A DNA stretch of 64,000 nt from Pseudohoeflea suaedae (lineage in GTDB: Bacteria; Pseudomonadota; Alphaproteobacteria; Rhizobiales; Rhizobiaceae). The notes beneath the pieces are model-generated. The model was not told where the DNA came from and ran no database searches. It saw only the letters and a program-made list of their open reading frames with translations. Position numbers and translations under genes: made by a program. The stretch is from contig NZ_SMSI01000002.1 of NCBI RefSeq assembly GCF_004354915.1, forward strand, positions 124,001 to 188,000, written 5' to 3'. Of this stretch, positions 23,993 to 32,014 are shown piece after piece; position 1 is the first letter of the stretch, and each line of letters opens with the position of its first letter.

Positions 23993-24607
23993 ATGACCAA
24001 GACCGACGATTTAGCCCGCCACGCGGAAAAGATGGCCAAGAAGAAGGCCGCACGCGAGAAGATCATGTCGACCAAGACGGACGAGAAAGGTCTCGTCATC
24101 GTCCATACCGGCAAGGGCAAGGGCAAGTCGACGGCGGCCTTCGGCATGATCTTCCGCCACATCGCGCATGGCCGGAAATGCGCGGTCGTGCAGTTCATCA
24201 AGGGCGGCATGGCGACGGGCGAACGCAACCTGATCGAGGAACGTTTCTCCGATATCTGCGAATTCCACACGCTGGGCGAGGGCTTTACCTGGGAGACGCA
24301 GGACAAGGCACGGGATATCGCCATGGCGCAAAGTGCCTGGGAGAAGGCCAAGGAGCTCATCCGCGACGAGAGCAATACGATGGTGCTGCTCGACGAGATC
24401 AACATCGCTTTGCGCTATGAGTACGTAAGCGTCGCTGACGTGGTGACCTTCCTGGAGGCGGAGAAGCCGGAGATGACCCATGTGGTGCTCACCGGCCGCA
24501 ACGCCGCAGACGAGCTGATCGAGTTCGCCGATCTGGTGACGGAGATGGAGATGATCAAGCACCCCTTCCGCTCCGGCATCAAAGCGCAGATCGGCGTGGA
24601 GTACTAA
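23993..24607 (+). CDS. cobO: Cob(I)yrinic acid a,c-diamide adenosyltransferase
   Basis: From the ATG at 23993 the protein has 204 residues, the normal CobO/BtuR size; a GTG 12 codons upstream is the alternative. A basic Lys-rich N-terminal helix precedes the P-loop HTGKGKGKSTAAFG (about residues 37-50) and the ATP-binding VLLDEINIALRYEYV motif near 131. It transfers the 5-deoxyadenosyl group from ATP to corrinoid cobalt. The vapBC pair separates it from the riboswitch-led operon, so it may need its own promoter. Confidence 0.95.
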   Translation: MTKTDDLARHAEKMAKKKAAREKIMSTKTDEKGLVIVHTGKGKGKSTAAFGMIFRHIAHGRKCAVVQFIKGGMATGERNLIEERFSDICEFHTLGEGFTWETQDKARDIAMAQSAWEKAKELIRDESNTMVLLDEINIALRYEYVSVADVVTFLEAEKPEMTHVVLTGRNAADELIEFADLVTEMEMIKHPFRSGIKAQIGVEY

Positions 24608-24624
24608 GGCGCCGTCTGCCTGGA

Positions 24625-24702
24625 CCGAACCACCCGGCAAGCCGTCGATCGTCCTGGCGATAAATGGAGTCTCATCAAGTGGTTCGGCGGAATGCTTGCC
24701 GG
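24625..24702 (+). other. Interleaved inverted repeats able to form a pseudoknot after cobO
   Basis: CCGAACCAC (24625-24633) is directly followed by CCGGCAAG (24634-24641). Their exact complements appear later in the same order, GTGGTTCGG at 24679-24687 and CTTGCCGG at 24695-24702. This A-B-A'-B' order gives an H-type pseudoknot topology with 9- and 8-base stems. A further perfect repeat, CCGGATCA/TGATCCGG at 24699-24721, overlaps the last arm. It lies 18 bases after the cobO stop and touches the end of the convergent LysR gene. Confidence 0.5.
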
Positions 24703-24703
24703 A

Positions 24704-25621
24704 TCAGGTCAGGTGATCCGGGCGGTCCTCAATGCTCTCCCGGTCCGCTTCGACTTCCCCTGCATGCGCCGAGAGCCATTGCGAGAAGCTTGCCATCGCA
24801 GGCGTGACCGGACGATCGGACGGCCAGGCGAGATAGTAGCGTCCGGCGGAAACCGTGAAGCCGAAAGGCTGAACGAGGCGGCGCTCCGAAATGTGCCGTT
24901 CGAACATCCGCACCGGCAGGAGAGCGGCGCCGGTTCCCGCCGCGGCCATTTCGGCAAGTGCAATCGAACTGTCGAAAACGGGGCCCAGGGCTGGTGGGCA
25001 CGGCGCGCCTGCGACCGCGAACCAGCCCGGCCACTCGGCACTCCGGTAACTGCGCAGCAGCGTGAGTTGACCGAGGTCGCCCGGATCCCGCAATCCGGCC
25101 GCAAGTTCGGGCGAACAGAGAGGCGACAGGGGCGCATCGAACAGGCCGATCGCCTCGTGCCCCGTCCAGCCTCCGGTCCCGAACCGGATCGCCATGTCGA
25201 GCCCTTCGCGCAGGATTTCGACCCTGTTGTTGTTGGTGGAAATGCGCACGTCGACTTCGGGATGCGATGCGCGAAACCCCTCCAGTCGCGGCATCAGCCA
25301 GCCAACGGCGAAGGTCGTGTTCACGCCGATCTTGAGAACTTCCACATCCCGGCGACCGTCCAGGCGGTCGAGCACGCGCGCGATCGCGTCGAAGCCGTAT
25401 TCGAGAACCGGGAAGAGCATCCGTCCCTCGTCTGTCGCAACCAGCCCCTGCGAGGTCCGCTGGAACAGCGTCGTGCCGAGCACATCCTCAAGCCGTGCAA
25501 TCTGGTGACTGACGGCTGCCTGGGTGACGCGCAGCTCGATCGCCGCCTTCGTGAAGCTGCCTTGCCGCATGGCGACCTCGAAGGTGCGCAGCGCATTGAG
25601 GGGGATATCGGGACGATCCAT
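24704..25621 (-). CDS. LysR-family regulator, AmpR/GcvA-like
   Basis: The 305-residue protein has the LysR winged helix (LNALRTFEVAMRQGSFTKAA and VTQAAVSHQIARLED, residues 8-46) and an effector domain resembling GcvA/AmpR (LMPRLEGFRASHPEVDVRIST near 110). It is divergent from a class A beta-lactamase gene with 133 bases between them, which is the classic AmpR arrangement; AmpR proteins respond to peptidoglycan fragments. Regulation of the beta-lactamase is therefore the best inference. Confidence 0.85.
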   Translation of the reverse strand: MDRPDIPLNALRTFEVAMRQGSFTKAAIELRVTQAAVSHQIARLEDVLGTTLFQRTSQGLVATDEGRMLFPVLEYGFDAIARVLDRLDGRRDVEVLKIGVNTTFAVGWLMPRLEGFRASHPEVDVRISTNNNRVEILREGLDMAIRFGTGGWTGHEAIGLFDAPLSPLCSPELAAGLRDPGDLGQLTLLRSYRSAEWPGWFAVAGAPCPPALGPVFDSSIALAEMAAAGTGAALLPVRMFERHISERRLVQPFGFTVSAGRYYLAWPSDRPVTPAMASFSQWLSAHAGEVEADRESIEDRPDHLT

Positions 25622-25754
25622 GGCAGTACCTGAGCTAATGGCAAACTCGACTTTTTGTCGTCTTTAGCCTGGTTTTGCGGTGAAATATACAAAATGCATT
25701 AGATCATCTGATGGAACGCACGCGCTTCGGCGCGCCAACAAGAAAGTCATATCC
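25622..25754. promoter_or_regulatory. Divergent control region between the LysR regulator and beta-lactamase
   Basis: This AT-richer 133-base gap separates the two divergent starts. It should hold both promoters and the regulator binding site. I see several T-N11-A frames typical of LysR sites but cannot single out one. Confidence 0.4.
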
Positions 25755-26639
25755 ATGCATTTTCCAACCCGCTCCCTGTCGCGCGTTGCGGCAGGGCTCG
25801 CTATCGGCTTGTCCCTCTTCACCACCGCGGCGCACGCCGACACGCGGTTTTCCGATCTCGAAAGAACCGTCGCGAAAGTCGAGCAGCAACTCGGTGCCAG
25901 GGTCGGCCTTTCGGTCGTCAACACCGACTCCGGCATCACCTGGTTTCATCGGAAGAACGAACGTTTTCTCATGAACAGCACCTTCAAGGTGCCGCTCTGC
26001 GGCGCGGTTCTGGCGCGCGTCGACAAGGGAGAGCTTTCGCTGACGGACACGCTTCCGGTGGCTCAGTCAGACCTCGTGCCTCACGCCCCGATCACCGAAA
26101 GGCGCGTGGGCGGCACGATGAGCCTGGCGGAGTTGTGCCGCGCGGCAATCGACATGAGCGACAATACCGCAGCGAATCTTCTTATCGACTATCTCGGCCG
26201 TCCTGACGAGGTAACGCGGTTTTTCGAAAGTATCGGCGATTCGGTCAGCCGGCTGGACGCACGGGAGCCCGAACTCAATGCCTTCGTCCCGGGTGATCCC
26301 GAAAACACGACATCCCCGGCGGCGGCCACCCAGACGCTGCATGCCTTGCTGATCGGCGATGCCTTGAGCCCGGAGTCCCGCGACGTGTTGAGGGGCTGGA
26401 TGAGCGATGGCGGGGTAACGGGTGACCTGTTGCGCGATTATGTTCCGGCAGGCTGGCAGGTCTTCGACAAGTCGGGCGCCGGGAGCCATACCCGCAATCT
26501 GGTGGCGCTTGTCGTTCCGCAGGACGGTACGTCCTGGATTGTCACCATCTTCGTCTCCGACGTCGATGCGCCGTTCAAGACGCGCAACGACGCCCTGAGG
26601 CAGATAGGGAAAGCCGTGGTGTCCGCCATCGGACAGTAG
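25755..26639 (+). CDS. Class A beta-lactamase
   Basis: The ATG at 25755 is followed by a signal peptide (cleavage after AHA near residue 28); 294 residues in total, the usual size. All class A motifs are present: Ser75-Thr-Phe-Lys78 (S70xxK), Ser135-Asp-Asn137 (SDN loop), Glu171-Pro-Glu-Leu-Asn175 (omega loop with the E166 equivalent) and Lys239-Ser-Gly241. It should be a functional periplasmic serine beta-lactamase. The divergent AmpR-like gene suggests inducible expression. The substrate range cannot be predicted. Confidence 0.94.
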   Translation: MHFPTRSLSRVAAGLAIGLSLFTTAAHADTRFSDLERTVAKVEQQLGARVGLSVVNTDSGITWFHRKNERFLMNSTFKVPLCGAVLARVDKGELSLTDTLPVAQSDLVPHAPITERRVGGTMSLAELCRAAIDMSDNTAANLLIDYLGRPDEVTRFFESIGDSVSRLDAREPELNAFVPGDPENTTSPAAATQTLHALLIGDALSPESRDVLRGWMSDGGVTGDLLRDYVPAGWQVFDKSGAGSHTRNLVALVVPQDGTSWIVTIFVSDVDAPFKTRNDALRQIGKAVVSAIGQ

Positions 26640-26670
26640 GCGAGACGCGTTCCGGGTGAATTCGGGACGT

Positions 26671-26695
26671 CCCGTCCGGCCTTCGGCTGGACGGG
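26671..26695 (+). terminator. Hairpin after the beta-lactamase gene
   Basis: CCCGTCCGGC at 26671-26680 pairs with GCTGGACGGG at 26686-26695 (one G-T pair) around a CTTCG loop. No T-run follows, so it may act as a weak terminator or protect the 3' end. Confidence 0.4.
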
Positions 26696-26783
26696 GCTCT
26701 CGCATCTCTCTGGCGTGACGGGCGAGGGCGCCCGAAGGGCGGGCGGCAGCCTGTCAGAAGCGGATTGCGGTCACGCGCGCGTC

Positions 26784-27569
26784 TCAAAATCCAAGCCACA
26801 TGCGGACCGGGTGGGTCGGGTCGGCCATCAGCTTGACCGCGAGTGCGGCGCAGGTGACCACCAGCAGAGGCTTGATGATGCGGGCGCCGTTCTTCATCGC
26901 CACCCGCGAGCCGATCTGGGCGCCGATGAATTGCGCCGCTCCCATCATCAGGCCGATCTTCCAGGCGATGACGCCGACGAAGGCGAAGACGGCGAAAGCG
27001 CCGACATTGGATGCGAAGTTCAGCAGCTTCGTGTGAGCGGTGGCCTTGAGCATGCCGTAGCCGGCGAGCGCCACGAAACCGAGCATGAAGAACGAGCCTG
27101 TGCCGGGGCCGAACAGACCGTCATAGAAGCCGATCACCGGCACTATGGTGGCAGTGAACAGAAACGGCGAGAGCCGGCGGATACGGTCGATATCGTCCAT
27201 GTTCGGCTTGAGCGCGAAGTAGAGGGCGATCGCGATCAACAGGAAGGGGAGAAGAATTCCGAAGATTTCGCCCGGCACATAGGTTGCCGCCAGTGCGCCG
27301 ACCGCGGCTCCGAGCGCCGAGAGCAGAGCTGCACCACCCTGGGTCTTCAGGTCCACATGCCCGCCACGGGCATATGCAATCGTGGCGGATGCCGAACCGA
27401 AGAGCCCCTGCAGCTTGTTGGTACCGAGCGCGGCCACGGGCGGAAAGCCGGCGATGAGCAGGACCGGGATCGTGATGAGCCCGCCGCCGCCGGCGATCGA
27501 ATCGACGAAGCCTGCGAAGAATGCCGCCGCAACGAGAGCCAGCAGAAAATAGGTCGAAAGATCTTGCAT
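26784..27569 (-). CDS. TauE/SafE-family membrane transporter
   Basis: The ATG complementary to 27567-27569 gives 261 residues; the longer frame overlaps the divergent TerB gene. The protein is almost all transmembrane (about eight segments). It has the family repeat marks FFAGFVDSIAGGGGLITIPVLL near residue 17 and VIGFYDGLFGPGTGSFFMLGF near 150. Family members move sulfite, sulfoacetate or other organic anions. The substrate here is unknown and no sulfur gene is adjacent. Confidence 0.87.
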   Translation of the reverse strand: MQDLSTYFLLALVAAAFFAGFVDSIAGGGGLITIPVLLIAGFPPVAALGTNKLQGLFGSASATIAYARGGHVDLKTQGGAALLSALGAAVGALAATYVPGEIFGILLPFLLIAIALYFALKPNMDDIDRIRRLSPFLFTATIVPVIGFYDGLFGPGTGSFFMLGFVALAGYGMLKATAHTKLLNFASNVGAFAVFAFVGVIAWKIGLMMGAAQFIGAQIGSRVAMKNGARIIKPLLVVTCAALAVKLMADPTHPVRMWLGF

Positions 27570-27714
27570 GCGCGGAAGCCGGATAAAATACGAAAATTTC
27601 CGCGGAATGCGGGCCAAATGCTTCTGGCACATCCCGCCGGGCTGGACAATCCGCCCAACAATCTTACGATTCGCACATAGAGAATCACAACCAGAAGACC
27701 GGGGGCGAGTCTTG

Positions 27715-28134
27715 ATGCTCGGGGGGACATTTCCGGAAGTCATTTTGCGCAAGGCCGTGGCCTCGCGGGCCGTTCGTCGGCTGTCCGGCGATCCTGCGGG
27801 GCTTGCGCAGATCCTGCTTCTTTTCCGTGTCGTTCTTGTGGATGGCATTATCGGGGCGCGCGAGCTCGAAGTGTTCGAGGGCATATGCCTGAGGGAATTC
27901 GGCATCAGATCCGCGGATCTGTCGCAATTGCACGATGTTCTTGAATCGGCGAAAGGGCAGGCGGCGGAAAAGCAGCTATATGTTCTTCTCAAACAGCTCG
28001 ACGTCTCGGCGCGCTATCGACTGGTCGGCCTGATGCGGGAGATCGCGAACGCCTGTGACGATAATCAGGAGCAGGCGGTCAGGCTGGTTTTCATGACCGC
28101 CAGATTGTTGGGAATGGAAGCGGAGGAGGCATAG
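27715..28134 (+). CDS. TerB-like domain protein (first of two)
   Basis: From the ATG at 27715 the product has 139 residues, all helical by appearance. LLLFRVVLVDGIIGARELEVFEGICLREFGI (residues 37-67) matches the TerB/DjlA N-terminal pattern, where the first acidic pair is normally ADG followed by Glu. The role is unknown; TerB-like domains bind metal and membranes in tellurite-resistance and stress systems. It ends six bases before a second TerB-like gene, so both form an operon. Confidence 0.65.
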   Translation: MLGGTFPEVILRKAVASRAVRRLSGDPAGLAQILLLFRVVLVDGIIGARELEVFEGICLREFGIRSADLSQLHDVLESAKGQAAEKQLYVLLKQLDVSARYRLVGLMREIANACDDNQEQAVRLVFMTARLLGMEAEEA

Positions 28135-28139
28135 GCGGC

Positions 28140-28559
28140 ATGAGCAAGCCAGGCGGTTTCGGCGGAATGGTATCGAAACTCGGCGCGCTGATTTCGGAGA
28201 AATCGGCAGTCGAGAAGGTTGCCGACAATCCCGAGTTGATGGCCGAGCTTCTTCTGCTGGTGCGCATGAGTTTTGCCGACGGTTCGGTCAACCCGCCCGA
28301 AGCCGTCGCCTTCACCTCGATCCTGGGCCGCGAGCTCGATCTCGACGCCGACGAGGCCGGCGAGGTTCTGCGGTTCATCGACGATTTCGGCTACGAGACA
28401 AGTTCGGCGCAGGCCGCTGAAATGCTTGCGGACCTTTCGGAAGACCGCAAACGCGAAGTGATGGCCCATCTGGCGCAGATGGCGCGCGCGGACGGATCTG
28501 TCACCGAGGCGGAAAGAGTTCTGTTTCACGCGACCGCCCGGCGGCTCGGGCTCGAGTAG
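28140..28559 (+). CDS. TerB-like domain protein (second of two)
   Basis: The 139-residue protein shows the two acidic TerB motifs clearly: MSFADGSVNPPEAVAF near residue 43 and MARADGSVTEAERVLFHATARRLGL at the C-terminus. It is a soluble helical protein with no signal peptide. It follows its paralogue with a six-base gap. Function is not known; the tandem pair may form a heteromer. Confidence 0.72.
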   Translation: MSKPGGFGGMVSKLGALISEKSAVEKVADNPELMAELLLLVRMSFADGSVNPPEAVAFTSILGRELDLDADEAGEVLRFIDDFGYETSSAQAAEMLADLSEDRKREVMAHLAQMARADGSVTEAERVLFHATARRLGLE

Positions 28560-28918
28560 GGCCGTCTTTCCACAACGCTTTGTCATGGATGACGGGAATG
28601 GGACGGCATGCGGCGCATTCGCCGTTTGACGCCATGGAGCGGCATGCCTAATGTCCGTCCCCATGTGCGACGGCGCCTGAAAACAGGCTGAGAGATATCC
28701 CGGTGCGGCCGACTTATTTCAAGGGTCAAGTCCGGGGCTGTCCGGTTCGGTTTCCTGGTCGGCGAACCCTGTGATCGCGGGCCGGCCCGGCGTTGCGTAC
28801 GCAAACGACGCCCGATGGGGACGCGGACACGCGGAATGGCTCTTGTTCCCAGATCACGCATTCATTCATCGGGATCGACAACCGAACGCGCGCAAACCGC
28901 GCCTGAAGGAAGCGTGAG
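28560..28918 (+). other. Long untranslated leader upstream of cbiX
   Basis: About 360 bases without a convincing gene precede the cbiX operon. The segment has several short inverted repeats and a perfect 12-base palindrome TTGCGTACGCAA at 28793-28804. No cobalamin riboswitch consensus is present: there is no B12 box or GCGACTGT block. It should hold the promoter of the cbiX-cobM operon and may contain an operator or an unrecognised regulatory RNA. Confidence 0.4.
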
Positions 28919-30136
28919 ATGACAAAGACGGGAATCATGGTCTGCGGCCATGGCAGCCGCAACCAGAACGCAGCCCGCGAATTTGCAACGGTCGCGGAAG
29001 GCCTGCGCGCCCGCTATCCCGACATGCCTGTCGAGTACGGCTATCTCGAATTCTGCAACCCGGTGATCGCGGATGGTCTCGACAGGCTGCGCTCGGTCGG
29101 CGTCGAGCGGGTGCTGGCCGTTCCCGGCATGTTGTTTGCCGCCGGTCACGCCAAGAACGACATCCCCAGCGTGCTCAACACCTATCAGGCGCAAAACCCC
29201 GGCATGACGATCGAATATGGTCGCGAGCTCGGGATCGATCTGAAAATGATCCGCGCTGCCGGCGAGCGTATCCAGGAAGCGCTCGATGCTGCCAATCGCG
29301 ATCGCGGCGAGGTGGCAATCCACGACACCATGCTGATGGTGGTCGGCCGTGGCGCCTCCGATCCTGACGCCAACTCCAATGTTGCCAAGTTAATGCGGAT
29401 GCTCTGGGAAGGCTTCGGCTTCGGCTGGGGCGAGACCTGCTATTCGGGTGTCACGTTCCCGCTTGTGGGGCCCGGCCTCGAACATGCGGCGAAGCTCGGC
29501 TACAAACGCATCATCGTCTTCCCGTATTTCCTGTTCACCGGCGTTCTGGTCAAGCGCATCTATTCGCAGACCGACGAGGTGGCGGCGAAGCACCCGGACA
29601 TCGAATTCGTCAAGGCACCCTATCTCAACGACCATCCGCTGGTGCTCGACACCTTTCAGGATCGGGTGAAGGAGATCGTCGAAGGCCAGGCGCTGATGAA
29701 CTGCCAGATGTGCAAGTACCGCGAGCAGGTGCTCGGCTTCGAGGCGGAAGTCGGGCTGCCGCAGGAGAGCCACCACCACCATGTCGAGGGCATTGGCGGG
29801 GGGCTGGAAAACTGCCCCTGCGGCGGCGATTGCGATGCCTCCTGCCGCGACGAGGATTTCTGCCGCAAGCACGGCCTTCCATGGACGCCGGTGCACAGCC
29901 ATGCCGAGCCCGGTCCGCTCGAGCCGGTGCACGACCATCACCATCATGACCATGACCATGACCACCACCACCATCATGGTCATTCTCACGATCATGATCA
30001 CGGGCATGATCACGGGCATTCTCACGACCATTCCCACCATCATGATCATTCCCACGGGCACGATCATCACCATCATCCCTATCCGCATGCGGATCATCCG
30101 CACGGGCCCAGGTCGATGGAAAAGCCGAAAACGTGA
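28919..30136 (+). CDS. cbiX: Sirohydrochlorin cobaltochelatase CbiX with histidine-rich tail
   Basis: The 405-residue protein is a long CbiX. The first chelatase domain starts MTKTGIMVCGHGSRNQN with the metal-binding His11 and has PGMLFAAGHAKNDIP near 65. The second starts near 135 (MLMVVGRGASDP) and contains FPYFLFTGVLVKRI near 200. A Cys segment follows (MNCQMCKYRE near 260 and CPCGGDCDASCRDEDFC near 297), then about 75 residues dominated by histidine and aspartate from 335 onward. CbiX inserts cobalt early in the anaerobic route, and the Cys motif may bind Fe-S. It begins an operon with the cob methyltransferases. Confidence 0.9.
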   Translation: MTKTGIMVCGHGSRNQNAAREFATVAEGLRARYPDMPVEYGYLEFCNPVIADGLDRLRSVGVERVLAVPGMLFAAGHAKNDIPSVLNTYQAQNPGMTIEYGRELGIDLKMIRAAGERIQEALDAANRDRGEVAIHDTMLMVVGRGASDPDANSNVAKLMRMLWEGFGFGWGETCYSGVTFPLVGPGLEHAAKLGYKRIIVFPYFLFTGVLVKRIYSQTDEVAAKHPDIEFVKAPYLNDHPLVLDTFQDRVKEIVEGQALMNCQMCKYREQVLGFEAEVGLPQESHHHHVEGIGGGLENCPCGGDCDASCRDEDFCRKHGLPWTPVHSHAEPGPLEPVHDHHHHDHDHDHHHHHGHSHDHDHGHDHGHSHDHSHHHDHSHGHDHHHHPYPHADHPHGPRSMEKPKT

Positions 30137-30138
30137 CC

Positions 30139-30777
30139 ATGGCGGCCGGCTATATCACCGATCCGGCGGAGATCTATCGCCAGTCCTTCGCCACCATCCG
30201 TGCCGAGGCGGAGCTGTCTCGCTTCGACACCGCGACAGCCAATATCGTCGTCCGGATGATCCATGCCTGCGGGATGACCGATCTTGCCGGTGACATCGTG
30301 GTTTCGGAGGAATTCGCCGCAGCCGGGCAGGCCGCGCTCGTGAAGGGCGGCGCGGTTATCTGCGACGTCGAAATGGTGAGGCACGGCATCATCGGGCGTC
30401 TGCTGCCGGCCGAGAACGCTGTGCTGTGCGCGCTGTCCGACCCACGGGTCGCGGAACGGGCAAGGCTGGCCGGCACGACGCGCTCGGCAGCCCAGGTCGA
30501 GCTATGGGACGCTCAGCTCGAAGGTGCGGTAGTGGTCATCGGGAATGCGCCGACCGCGCTGTTCCGGCTCTTGGAGCGGATCGATGAAGGCGCCCCGATG
30601 CCTGCGGCCATCATCGGCGCCCCGGTCGGCTTCGTCGGGGCGGTGGAATCCAAGGATGCGCTGATCGCCAATCCGCGCGGCGTGCCGTTCATCGCGGTGA
30701 GGGGACGGCGTGGCGGTTCGGCAATCGCGGCCGCCGCTCTCAATGCCCTTGCGGCCGGACTGGAAGGACATGGCTGA
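30139..30777 (+). CDS. cobH: Precorrin-8X methylmutase
   Basis: The ATG at 30139 gives 212 residues; a GTG overlapping the cbiX stop is the alternative. Family landmarks are FATIRAEAELSRFDTATANIVVRMIHACGM (residues ~13-42, including the proton-shuttling His of the active site) and AAIIGAPVGFVGAVESKDAL near 152. The enzyme moves the C11 methyl to C12 to give hydrogenobyrinic acid. It sits two bases after cbiX and overlaps the frame of cobL. Confidence 0.95.
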   Translation: MAAGYITDPAEIYRQSFATIRAEAELSRFDTATANIVVRMIHACGMTDLAGDIVVSEEFAAAGQAALVKGGAVICDVEMVRHGIIGRLLPAENAVLCALSDPRVAERARLAGTTRSAAQVELWDAQLEGAVVVIGNAPTALFRLLERIDEGAPMPAAIIGAPVGFVGAVESKDALIANPRGVPFIAVRGRRGGSAIAAAALNALAAGLEGHG

Positions 30778-30778
30778 C

Positions 30779-32014
30779 ATGAGCACTCAAGATGGCGTCA
30801 TGCCCTGGCTCACATTGCTCGGTGTCGGCGACAACGGTCTCGACAGCCTGGCGCCGCCTGCGCGTGCCCTGTTCGATGCCGCCCGGACGGTGATCGCGCC
30901 CGCGCGCGTGCTCGCGGAAATCGATGCCGGAGATCGCGAGGTGATCCCCTGGACGTTCGGCGTCAGGCAGACCATCGAACTGCTGCTGGAAAGGCGGGGT
31001 GAGCCGATCACCATCCTGGCCACCGGCGACCCGATGCATTTCGGCATCGGGGCGACGATGATGCGTCATATCGGTGCCGACGAGATTCGCGTGATCCCCA
31101 CGCCCTCTGCCTTCTCGCTGGCCGCTGCCCGGCTTGGCTGGGCGCAGCAGGAGGTGGCGATGATTTCGCTGCACGGGCGCTCTGTTCACGCGCTTGCCGC
31201 CCATCTGCAGCCAGGCAACAGGATCATTGCGCTCACCTCTACCGGGCGGACGATCTGCGAGGCGGCGGATATTCTCGTCGCGCGCGGTTTCGGCGGCTCG
31301 CGGATCGCTGTTCTCGAGCATATGGGCGGACGACGCGAAAAGATCGTCGAGATGGCCGCGCGGGACATCCGGTCTGGCTCGGCGGAATTCGCTGCCTTCA
31401 ACACGCTGGCGGTGGATTGTATCGCCGACCCTGATGCGGCTTGCCTGTCACCCGTCCCCGGCTTGCCGGACGACGCGTTCGAGCATGACGGACAGCTCAC
31501 CAAGCGCGAGATCCGGGCGGCCACGCTCGCGCATCTCGGGCCGATGCCCGGCGCGCTCCTGTGGGATGTCGGCGCGGGCAATGGATCGATCGCGATCGAA
31601 TGGATGCGGGCCGCACGCGGCGCCAGGGCCGTCGCCATGGAGACCGATGCCGAACGCGTCGAACGGATCGCCGCCAACGCCATGGCGCTCGGTACGCCGA
31701 CGCTCGACATCCGCCACGGCGAAGCCCCATTGGTGCTTGAGGGGCTCGAAGCGCCGGATGCCGTCTTCATCGGCGGAGGCATGAGCGAGGAGGGCGTGTT
31801 CGAAGCCGCCTGGGCCGCGCTGAAACCGGGCGGACGACTGGTCGCCAATGCCGTGACGGTCGAGAGCGAGGCGCGGATTTTCGCGCTGCGAGAGCATTTC
31901 GGCGGTGAACTGGTTCGTCTTCAGGTCAGTCGCGCCGAGCCGGTCGGGCGGTTCATGGGCTGGAAGCCGATGATGCCGGTGACCCTGTGGTCGGTCAGAA
32001 AGGCTTTCGGATGA
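30779..32014 (+). CDS. cobL: Precorrin-6Y C5,15-methyltransferase (decarboxylating)
   Basis: The ATG at 30779 has GGAAGGAC at acceptable spacing; the ATG at 30770 lies too close to that site. The 411-residue protein fuses a CbiE-type methyltransferase (LTLLGVGDNGLDSL at the start, TILATGDPMHFGIG near 77) to a CbiT-type SAM methyltransferase (GALLWDVGAGNGSIAIEW near 258 with the SAM loop). It methylates C5 and C15 and decarboxylates C12. The fused form is typical of the oxygen-dependent pathway. Confidence 0.95.
   Translation: MSTQDGVMPWLTLLGVGDNGLDSLAPPARALFDAARTVIAPARVLAEIDAGDREVIPWTFGVRQTIELLLERRGEPITILATGDPMHFGIGATMMRHIGADEIRVIPTPSAFSLAAARLGWAQQEVAMISLHGRSVHALAAHLQPGNRIIALTSTGRTICEAADILVARGFGGSRIAVLEHMGGRREKIVEMAARDIRSGSAEFAAFNTLAVDCIADPDAACLSPVPGLPDDAFEHDGQLTKREIRAATLAHLGPMPGALLWDVGAGNGSIAIEWMRAARGARAVAMETDAERVERIAANAMALGTPTLDIRHGEAPLVLEGLEAPDAVFIGGGMSEEGVFEAAWAALKPGGRLVANAVTVESEARIFALREHFGGELVRLQVSRAEPVGRFMGWKPMMPVTLWSVRKAFG

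Noticed and set aside
28680-28720. AGGCTGAGAG resembling a thiamine pyrophosphate riboswitch
   Set aside because: The obligatory later block with GAACCTGAT is absent, and the downstream gene is cbiX, not a thiamine gene.
31186-31848. 220-codon open frame antisense to cobL
   Set aside because: Low-complexity Ser/Arg/Pro-rich translation typical of a shadow frame opposite a real gene.
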